DNA from: Metellina segmentata
Taxonomy: Eukaryota; Arthropoda; Arachnida; Araneae; Tetragnathidae
Length of the DNA: 64,000 bases
Direction: 5' to 3'
NCBI GenBank assembly: GCA_947359465.1
Contig: OX375876.1
Location: forward strand, 123,127,444 to 123,191,443
Below the pieces are notes generated by a model. It made no database searches, was not told the origin of the DNA, and worked only from the letters and a program-made list of their open reading frames with translations. Made by a program: the position numbers and the translations under genes. This document shows, piece after piece, positions 63,901-64,000 of this stretch (position 1 is the stretch's first letter; each line of letters opens with the position of its first letter).

Positions 63901-64000
63901 TTTTCTAGTGCGGTGACTCAAGGTTGGGAGTATCAGCGAAAGAAACAACTTGAAGGCTATGGAAATGAACTTATGAATCATTTTTTTCTCGGTTGCCAAG
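21839..64000 (+). CDS. AHCTF1 (ELYS): ELYS / AHCTF1 / MEL-28 nucleoporin, 5' part of gene
   Basis: Twenty exons join with consistent phases into about 940 residues, open at the right edge. Known role: ELYS binds nucleosomes after mitosis and recruits the Nup107-160 (Y) complex, starting nuclear pore assembly; it also acts at kinetochores. Seen here: residues 1 to about 500 match the beta-propeller ([11 protein letters not shown], then [28 protein letters not shown], the hallmark [17 protein letters not shown], and WYQAHMPF). From about 520 onward comes the helical domain ([41 protein letters not shown]). The C-terminal disordered, DNA-binding half lies beyond 64000. The ATG at 21839 starts a sequence that aligns with the vertebrate N-terminus and lies 8 nt after an acceptor, so a 5' UTR exon is further upstream. 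The introns hold many transposons, but every coding exon is intact. Confidence 0.95.
22264..22596 (+). repeat. Full-length tRNA-derived SINE with target duplication
   Basis: Head: B-box-like ggttcctggttcgaatccg; body: gtaagtgtatggtgtagagg, catctgaccgtggttcagaa, ggaccgtcgtcaatagcccg; tail: acgacgttaattaaaaatta. It is flanked by ccttatatttggcc (22250-22263) and ccttatgtttggcc (22597-22610), 13 of 14 matching. It is in ELYS intron 1. Confidence 0.85.
22611..23480. other. ELYS intron 1, unassigned AT-rich sequence
   Basis: I see no gene, terminal repeats or SINE signature in this stretch. Confidence 0.5.
23481..24800 (+). pseudogene. hAT element of GTF2IRD2-like type, decayed
   Basis: The left end cactggtgtcagcaaactatagcccgcc resembles the widespread hAT TIR. 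Three frames follow: a BED-like piece ([19 protein letters not shown], then YQTKHATQY), [14 protein letters not shown], then [19 protein letters not shown] and [20 protein letters not shown], where vertebrate relatives have DESTD-DTAQL. Stops and frameshifts separate the frames; the C-terminus is unreadable. Confidence 0.75.
25220..26033 (+). mobile_element. Helitron-like remnant
   Basis: Interior matches (gaatggcaacagcataaaag; gatcgttaaaagatagagta; aatggatatgaaatctgc) are shared with 31531-31810 and, in reverse, with 52190-52300. The end agcagtggctaattta is a decayed form of the 3' terminus seen at 9396. It includes a GC-richer part (25680-26010) with a diverged internal duplication (gtgatggctgttatccaata / ttatggctgctattcattac). 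Confidence 0.5.
26409..26668 (+). CDS. AHCTF1: ELYS exon 2 (beta-propeller, first blades)
   Basis: The exon runs from acceptor attttgtag to donor AGA|GTAGGT, phase 1 in, 0 out. It encodes [31 protein letters not shown] and SVLIPDR, matching the first propeller strands (residues about 39-125). Confidence 0.93.
26765..27200 (-). pseudogene. Tigger transposase C-terminal remnant
   Basis: The minus strand reads [20 protein letters not shown], then after a frameshift [20 protein letters not shown] and a stop, the typical C-terminus of Tigger/Jerky-type transposases. The left boundary (ctgtagttcagatccgtgta at 26765) looks like a TIR. Confidence 0.62.
27330..27545. repeat. Partial copy of the CAGGGTTCCCAC hAT family
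   Basis: Matches the interior of the 63.15 kb element: cagctaatatttaacaggta, agaattttgtttcrtc, then caaatatgttggatcatttg and aataagttat. The ends are missing. Confidence 0.6.
27546..27680 (+). repeat. SINE-like family B, copy 1
   Basis: The segment tttatttctctcttctgtgtcagtgaaac through ccttatgccataaaaac matches copies at about 35.43, 49.68 and 57.78 kb. Those share a gtcttgtgtttggcacagct core and end with a ccataaaaccc-like motif. Confidence 0.55.
27681..28557. other. ELYS intron 2, unassigned part
   Basis: AT-rich, no recognised element or gene. Confidence 0.5.
28558..28825 (+). CDS. AHCTF1: ELYS exon 3 (beta-propeller)
   Basis: The exon runs from acceptor ttttcactag to donor AATG|GTTTGT, phase 0 in, 1 out. 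It encodes [20 protein letters not shown] and [14 protein letters not shown], aligning with the vertebrate INHGG and LLVDLCLDDL segments (residues about 126-214). Confidence 0.93.
28998..29371. mobile_element. CAGTACAAAGTCC MITE, copy 2
   Basis: Begins CAGTACAAAGTCCCATATC after TA and ends ggattttggacttagtact. The interior reads [19 protein letters not shown] on the plus strand. It is in ELYS intron 3, less than 400 bp from copy 3 in the same orientation. Confidence 0.7.
29655..29732 (+). repeat. tRNA-like sequence, pseudo-tRNA or SINE head
   Basis: TAGCTCAGTTGGTAGAG is a good A box/D-arm and GAGTTCGAAACTC a good B box/T-arm, but the acceptor and anticodon stems do not pair well. It is best read as a decayed tRNA or tRNA-derived repeat head. 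Confidence 0.6.
29743..30115. mobile_element. CAGTACAAAGTCC MITE, copy 3
   Basis: Begins CTGTACAAAGTCCCAAATCC and ends GGACTTTGTACTG followed by TA. The interior reads [20 protein letters not shown] on the plus strand. It abuts the tRNA-like sequence at 29.7 kb and the SINE fragment at 30.12 kb. Confidence 0.72.
30118..30345 (+). repeat. SINE fragments (body, then a tRNA-like head)
   Basis: 30118-30240 matches the SINE body (gtgacctcaaatgtcctcat, aaaattacgaggtgttatcc). 30248-30345 is a separate tRNA-like head with B box gggttcgaatcttg and gcattgatgtttgtagtgg. Confidence 0.6.
30807..30875 (+). CDS. AHCTF1: ELYS exon 4
   Basis: Short 69-nt exon, acceptor tattttcag, donor AATG|GTATGT, phase 1 in, 1 out. 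It encodes [20 protein letters not shown], a variable propeller loop; it is placed by its phase and position. Confidence 0.8.
30966..31074 (+). CDS. AHCTF1: ELYS exon 5 (beta-propeller)
   Basis: Only 90 nt after exon 4, acceptor tatttttag, donor TTCA|GTATGT, phase 1 in, 2 out. It encodes [19 protein letters not shown], matching the vertebrate NQLAVGFSDGYLALWN blade. Confidence 0.93.
31358..31960 (+). mobile_element. Helitron-like element, 5' part
   Basis: Begins TCTCTACTATTATAAAAGG after an A, the same 5' end as the element at 8571, and continues with cttacagtaatgggattta, shared with that copy. Internal similarity continues to about 31900; a 3' hairpin with CTAGT was not found. Confidence 0.55.
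32076..32201 (+). CDS. AHCTF1: ELYS exon 6 (most conserved propeller block)
   Basis: Acceptor tattttag, donor ATCT|GTAAGT, phase 2 in, 2 out. It encodes [20 protein letters not shown], nearly identical to vertebrate ELYS ([20 protein letters not shown]) and the strongest single identification in the window. Confidence 0.96.
32670..32754 (+). CDS. AHCTF1: ELYS exon 7
   Basis: The 85-nt exon has acceptor tttattacag and donor ACA|GTAAGT, phase 2 in, 0 out. It encodes [20 protein letters not shown], in the place of the vertebrate segment before GQILYEGLEYC. Confidence 0.85.
32923..33697. mobile_element. hAT-like element (CAGGGTGG family), copy 1
   Basis: 775 bp; left end CAAGGTGGTAACAGAACC, right end TTGTTGCCACCCTG. 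The ends and the subterminal aatcagggaa repeats match the 51.88 kb element. It includes a GC-richer patch at 33160-33240 of unknown origin. No readable transposase. Confidence 0.65.
33698..35298. other. ELYS intron 7; tRNA-like SINE head inside
   Basis: Mostly unassigned AT-rich sequence. At 34480-34585, minus strand, there is a SINE head (B box ggttcgaagatgg, upstream caaccaatcagtatagggg). Confidence 0.45.
35320..35720 (+). repeat. SINE-like family B, copy 2
   Basis: Contains tccctgggtgtatttctctc, ttctgtgtcag, ggtggccttgtgccataaat and, further on, gtttggcacagctcggtcat. These blocks recur near 27.6, 40.4, 49.7 and 57.8 kb. The open 140-codon frame across it is repeat-derived and has no recognisable domain. 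Confidence 0.55.
35959..36118 (+). CDS. AHCTF1: ELYS exon 8
   Basis: Acceptor tctaatttag, donor GAGA|GTTAGT, phase 0 in, 1 out. It encodes [10 protein letters not shown], then [11 protein letters not shown], corresponding to the vertebrate YTLDLTGGMFPL..NTKLLGCQSIE region. Confidence 0.88.
36119..37116. other. ELYS intron 8, first part
   Basis: At 36236 there is a Tigger-like TIR (CAGTAATCCCTCGATTTGTT); a partner end was not found. The rest is unassigned. Confidence 0.4.
37117..37431. mobile_element. Tc1-type MITE
   Basis: Ends: CAGGGGGGGGGGTTAAACAA at left, continuing AAATATGGAAACACC; at right GATGTTTCCCTATTTTTGTC, then CAACCCCTT. This gives inverted repeats of about 33 bp with TA on both sides (37115-37116, 37432-37433). 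The interior is GC-richer than the flanks and lacks a transposase. Confidence 0.7.
37711..37852 (+). CDS. AHCTF1: ELYS exon 9 (end of beta-propeller)
   Basis: Acceptor ttatttgtag, donor TTCAG|GTAAGA, phase 1 in, 2 out. It encodes [18 protein letters not shown], then [17 protein letters not shown], matching vertebrate GLFDINRWYHAQMPDSLR. Confidence 0.95.
38281..38610. mobile_element. piggyBac-like MITE with TTAA flanks
   Basis: 330 bp between TTAA (38277-38280) and TTAA (38611-38614). Left end CACATTTGCTGC, right end GGCAGTGAACGTG, i.e. imperfect inverted repeats of CACRTTYRCTGC form as in many piggyBac-like elements. The interior is GC-richer than the flanks. Confidence 0.68.
38928..40325 (+). 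mobile_element. hAT-like element with open transposase C-terminus
   Basis: 1398 bp with 12-bp TIRs (CAAGGTTCGTAC at left, GTATGAACCCTG at right) and a shared 6-bp flank tttata. cctgaaaaact-type subterminal repeats lie at both ends. It carries the frame 39265-39816. Confidence 0.72.
39265..39816 (+). pseudogene. hAT transposase C-terminal fragment
   Basis: An open frame of 183 codons. Residues about 105-140 ([20 protein letters not shown], then KNILVENL) correspond to the hAT C-terminal dimerisation region, where an invariant SxE and hydrophobic pattern is usual. After the stop at 39814 the same strand continues with lysine-rich coiled-coil codons (about 39815-40056, with [20 protein letters not shown]) including one stop. 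BED finger and catalytic parts are absent, so this is a 5'-deleted copy. Confidence 0.72.
40326..41451. other. ELYS intron 9, right part
   Basis: At 40365-40450 there is a short SINE-like family B piece (cttgtgtttgccacagcttg, ccttgtaccataaaatcc). I see nothing else. Confidence 0.45.
41452..41536 (+). CDS. AHCTF1: ELYS exon 10
   Basis: Acceptor ttcttttgtag, donor TTG|GTAAGT, phase 2 in, 0 out. It encodes [20 protein letters not shown], in the place of the vertebrate YLHNCSYFALWSLESV stretch. Confidence 0.87.
41953..42040 (+). CDS. AHCTF1: ELYS exon 11
   Basis: Acceptor ttgattttag, donor TTTC|GTAAGT, phase 0 in, 1 out. It encodes [11 protein letters not shown], then [12 protein letters not shown], aligning with vertebrate PPPEQFFNPSTYNF. 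A CR1-like LINE begins only about 40 nt after its donor. Confidence 0.9.
42144..43739 (-). pseudogene. LINE ORF2, reverse transcriptase part
   Basis: 531 codons, continuous. Motifs: [74 protein letters not shown], then FADDLKIWG (the catalytic xxDD box with F for Y) and [10 protein letters not shown]; the C-terminal thumb region ends [12 protein letters not shown]. These are typical of CR1/jockey-type non-LTR retrotransposons. The RT itself is undamaged; it is separated from the endonuclease by frame changes near 43740-43830. Confidence 0.92.
43818..45050 (-). pseudogene. LINE ORF2, AP-endonuclease part
   Basis: 410 codons. Endonuclease motifs in order: [44 protein letters not shown], and [11 protein letters not shown] near residue 265, all features of APE-type LINE endonucleases that nick the target DNA. 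The frame ends at CKW-stop where a T run shifts the frame; in the shifted frame [10 protein letters not shown] continues toward the RT. Confidence 0.9.
45083..46049 (-). pseudogene. LINE ORF1, SGNH-esterase-like, SINE-interrupted
   Basis: Minus-strand ORF1 begins at an ATG at 46049, is interrupted by the SINE 45830-46008, and continues to TAG at 45083. It has an N-terminal CxxC..CxxC zinc-finger-like part ([19 protein letters not shown]), then SGNH-hydrolase blocks: GDS ([10 protein letters not shown]), GxND ([10 protein letters not shown]) and a C-terminal DxxH (SMDNLHLS). A TAA at 45290-45292 separates the last block. Esterase ORF1 proteins are known in CR1-clade LINEs, where they are thought to bind RNA or membranes. 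This is not a host esterase gene. Confidence 0.78.
45830..46008 (-). repeat. 5'-truncated SINE inserted in LINE ORF1
   Basis: Contains gtgccagctcaggtgttgct, catctgaccgaggttcaaaa and ends acgacgttaactaaaaaatta when read on the plus strand. So its body is plus-oriented although it lies in a minus-strand LINE. It is flanked by the exact 11-bp duplication ccctctgtcct (45819-45829 and 46009-46019). Confidence 0.88.
46074..46172. repeat. Short tandem-like repeat in LINE 5' region
   Basis: Four units at about 28-30 nt spacing each contain yacagaaaaagcrctaa (46074, 46103, 46130, 46158). It lies just upstream of ORF1 on the minus strand, where LINE promoters usually are. Confidence 0.6.
46585..46646 (+). 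CDS. AHCTF1: ELYS exon 12
   Basis: The 62-nt exon has acceptor ttccttcag and donor CAT|GTAAGT, phase 1 in, 0 out. It encodes [20 protein letters not shown], like vertebrate CLLNSGVVHLTCTGFQKE. The preceding intron contains the full LINE. Confidence 0.9.
47057..47179 (+). CDS. AHCTF1: ELYS exon 13 (start of helical domain)
   Basis: Acceptor tatttcatag, donor TTG|GTAAAA, 41 codons in phase 0. It encodes [20 protein letters not shown], then SGLVAD, in the place of vertebrate NRCLVAGLLSPR. Confidence 0.88.
47180..48056. other. ELYS intron 13, left part
   Basis: Unassigned AT-rich intron sequence; no gene or element ends seen. Confidence 0.45.
48057..48546. mobile_element. Tigger-type MITE with residual transposase C-terminus
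   Basis: 490 bp; left TIR CAGTAAAATCCTGATTATTC, right end GGATAATCAGGAATCTACTG, TA on both sides (48055-48056, 48547-48548). The middle keeps [20 protein letters not shown], then [12 protein letters not shown], the C-terminus of a pogo/Tigger transposase. It is an internally deleted derivative. Confidence 0.8.
49137..49438 (+). repeat. Full-length tRNA-derived SINE with 13-bp duplication
   Basis: A-box-like tggttaaggtgttagc, B-box-like ggttcctgttttgaatcc, body ggtgtagaggtggctggtgc, then catctgaccgtggttcaaaa. It is flanked by the exact 13-mer ctgttggcaagaa at 49124-49136 and 49439-49451. Same family as the 22.3 kb copy. Confidence 0.88.
49620..49810 (+). repeat. SINE-like family B, copy 3
   Basis: Contains gtcttgtgtttggcacagct, tggccaaatatgacccttgc, accataaatccc, as in the copies at 35.6, 40.4 and 57.85 kb. 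Confidence 0.6.
50071..50464. mobile_element. CAGTACAAAGTCC MITE, copy 4 (inverted)
   Basis: Begins CAGTACAAAGTCCAAAATCC and ends CGGACTTTATACTG, with TA on both sides (50069-50070, 50465-50466). It is oriented opposite to copies 1-3; its minus strand carries the [18 protein letters not shown] frame. Confidence 0.75.
50942..51032 (+). CDS. AHCTF1: ELYS exon 14
   Basis: Acceptor tttatttctag, donor AGTG|GTATGA, phase 0 in, 1 out. It encodes [20 protein letters not shown], then KCLQEWRYS, helical, in the place of vertebrate [26 protein letters not shown]. Confidence 0.88.
51352..51441 (+). CDS. AHCTF1: ELYS exon 15
   Basis: Acceptor tatctgtttag, donor ATCT|GTAAGT, phase 1 in, 1 out. It encodes [20 protein letters not shown], matching vertebrate NLRFVLEWTWNKVVLT. 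Joined directly to exon 14, the spacing equals the vertebrate spacing within one residue. Confidence 0.93.
51883..52917. mobile_element. hAT-like element (CAGGGTGG family), copy 2
   Basis: 1035 bp; ends CAGGGTGGCGACAGAACC and TTTTTGTAGCCACCCTG, flanks share tttta. Subterminal ctcagggaa repeats at both ends. Helitron-like sequence lies inside (about 52150-52594). The small plus-strand frames here are repeat translations. Confidence 0.75.
52150..52594 (-). mobile_element. Helitron-like 5' end nested in the hAT element
   Basis: The minus strand begins TCTTTACTATGATAAAAGGA at 52594, matching the 5' ends at 8571 and 31358. It runs to internal sequence (aaatccgttgaaatttttct; tctttaacgatctaggagat on plus) shared with 25.4 kb. 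The 3' hairpin is missing. Confidence 0.6.
52918..54104. other. ELYS intron 15, right part
   Basis: Unassigned AT-rich intron; no gene or element end recognised. Confidence 0.45.
54105..54245 (+). CDS. AHCTF1: ELYS exon 16
   Basis: Acceptor caatttttag, donor CAAG|GTACGT, phase 1 in, 1 out. It encodes [12 protein letters not shown], then [14 protein letters not shown] and PRTEQG, matching vertebrate CVPLFDGS..NLNIVLSCF..TERG. Confidence 0.93.
55107..55420. mobile_element. Charlie-like hAT MITE with target duplication
   Basis: 314 bp; left CAGTGATTCCCAAACTTTTA, right TTGAGAATAACTG. The flanking octamers are ttatagag (55099-55106) and ttgtagag (55421-55428), 7 of 8 matching. The interior ggacccctaggaatcccc / ggatcccctgaaatc is typical of these elements. 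Confidence 0.8.
55429..56498. other. ELYS intron 16, middle
   Basis: Unassigned. The minus-strand 65-codon frame at 55928-56125 ([18 protein letters not shown]) has no recognised domain. Confidence 0.4.
56742..56940 (+). CDS. AHCTF1: ELYS exon 17
   Basis: Acceptor tttatttccag, donor ACCG|GTATGT, phase 1 in, 2 out. It encodes [20 protein letters not shown], matching vertebrate LICQYAQVVLWFSHSGLLPE. The exon 16-17 junction gives TEQGIQEL, like vertebrate TERGLIDL, so no exon is missing between them. Confidence 0.95.
57405..57690. repeat. Partial copy of the CAGGGTTCCCAC hAT family
   Basis: Matches the 63.15 kb element from atacattaaatcacaaattg through ggaattttatttctgaaata, and keeps a decayed right end (ggatggtaatcct). 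Confidence 0.6.
57755..57925 (+). repeat. SINE-like family B, copy 4
   Basis: Contains tccctgggtgtatttctctt, gtcttgtgtttggcacagct and a decayed accttaaaaaccc end. Confidence 0.58.
58297..58505 (+). repeat. 63-bp tandem repeat, about 3.3 units
   Basis: Two units of about 63 bp and diverged flanking units share ttgtaccttgaaagttatag and ccaagaaagaat. The period is a multiple of three and one plus-strand frame is open across it (58315-58521, with QLYLESYRF / SCTLKVIRI). It lies in ELYS intron 17. It is probably a minisatellite; no codon pattern argues for protein. Confidence 0.65.
58706..59027 (+). CDS. AHCTF1: ELYS exon 18
   Basis: Acceptor tctttttcag, donor GTG|GTGAGT, phase 2 in, 0 out, 107 codons plus 1 nt. 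It encodes [20 protein letters not shown], then [19 protein letters not shown] and [15 protein letters not shown], matching the vertebrate YPPASLHAVLDMYLLDGVT block. Confidence 0.96.
59028..60002. other. ELYS intron 18, left part
   Basis: Unassigned AT-rich intron. Confidence 0.45.
60003..60569 (+). pseudogene. Tc1-type transposon, 5'-deleted
   Basis: Ends CACTACCCAACAATAATGGA and, at right, TCCATTATCGTGGCTAGTG as inverted repeats of about 22 bp; TA precedes the left end. The plus strand keeps [11 protein letters not shown], then [20 protein letters not shown] and LQQEWTQIP, the [10 protein letters not shown] signature of Tc1 transposases, with several frameshifts. The DNA-binding half is lost. 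Confidence 0.78.
60769..60962 (+). CDS. AHCTF1: ELYS exon 19
   Basis: Acceptor tttttcttag-type, donor TGTGG|GTAAGA, phase 0 in, 2 out. It encodes [20 protein letters not shown], then HHRIIKSFL, matching vertebrate [23 protein letters not shown]. Confidence 0.94.
60963..62034. other. ELYS intron 19, left part
   Basis: Unassigned AT-rich intron; no element ends seen. Confidence 0.4.
62035..62651. mobile_element. hAT-like remnant
   Basis: ttagggtcgcatgaaaattt and gtgggtcgccaagttc at left; ggggtcgcaacaaaatagtt and tttgcgcaccactg at right resemble the subterminal and terminal parts of Charlie-like hAT elements. A matching left terminus is not visible. Confidence 0.42.
63153..63733. mobile_element. 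Short hAT-like element (CAGGGTTCCCAC family)
   Basis: About 580 bp; left end CAGGGTTCCCACAGGTCAGG, right end GAGTGGGAACCCTT, shared flank taaaac. The left aaacctggaaaat repeats and right gtctggaaaacatggaaaag repeats are subterminal. Partial copies lie at 27.33 and 57.4 kb. No transposase; it sits about 175 bp before ELYS exon 20. Confidence 0.72.
63909..64000 (+). CDS. AHCTF1: ELYS exon 20, cut by window edge or ending at it
   Basis: Acceptor aaaattttctag, phase 2 in. It encodes [20 protein letters not shown], then NHFFLGCQ, in the place of vertebrate NRCMVEAWNFLRQHCN..YEVCQ. The last base is G after CAA, so the true exon end cannot be seen. The rest of the gene is to the right. Confidence 0.9.

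Noticed and set aside
1..64000. An undescribed multi-gene defence or biosynthetic system
   Set aside because: Coding content is two conserved animal genes plus transposons; no clustered unknown genes were seen.

Overview
The window is eukaryotic nuclear DNA from an AT-rich, intron-rich and repeat-rich metazoan genome, probably an invertebrate. The evidence is GT-AG introns in two recognisable animal genes and a dense mixture of CR1-like LINE, tRNA-derived SINE, hAT, Tigger/pogo, mariner/Tc1, piggyBac-like and Helitron-like elements. An arthropod such as a chelicerate would fit, but no marker in the window settles this. Nothing looks bacterial, and I found no CRISPR array or rRNA.

Two protein-coding genes lie head to tail on the + strand. 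(1) About 3.1-10.06 kb holds the 3' part of a myotubularin-related lipid phosphatase gene of the MTMR3/MTMR4 type: three exons covering the linker after the phosphatase domain. The catalytic part is upstream of the window. The last exon runs into a stop, and I found no FYVE domain after it. (2) From 21,839 to the right edge lies ELYS (AHCTF1/MEL-28), the nucleoporin that seeds nuclear pore assembly on chromatin. I place 20 coding exons whose splice phases agree at every junction. They give about 940 residues: the N-terminal beta-propeller and most of the alpha-helical domain. The C-terminal chromatin-binding half lies beyond the window.

Introns and the 11.8 kb between the genes are filled with transposons. 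1-3.1 kb: a hAT-like element carrying Helitron-like sequence, then a hAT element with a perfect 8-bp target duplication. 5.7-9.4 kb: a TA-flanked MITE, an internally deleted mariner and a Helitron-like element. 11.1-21.7 kb (intergenic): decayed Tigger and mariner copies, a cluster of SINE fragments in both orientations, and a rearranged Tigger locus. 22.2-35.8 kb: a full-length SINE with target duplication, a GTF2IRD2-like hAT remnant, Helitron pieces, a Tigger remnant, two MITEs and a short hAT. 37-46.5 kb: a Tc1-type MITE, a TTAA-flanked piggyBac-like MITE, a hAT element with an open transposase C-terminus, and a nearly complete CR1-like LINE (about 4.4 kb, minus strand) whose ORF1 encodes an SGNH-esterase-like protein and is interrupted by a SINE. 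48-63.7 kb: a Tigger MITE, a SINE with 13-bp target duplication, a hAT with a Helitron end inside it, a Charlie-like hAT MITE, a 63-bp tandem repeat, a Tc1 remnant and another short hAT.

I did not find an unknown multi-gene system. The best leads are the FYVE-less end of the MTMR gene, exon-like segments in ELYS introns that would terminate the protein, the esterase-bearing LINE with a nested SINE, and the dated nesting of several DNA-transposon families.
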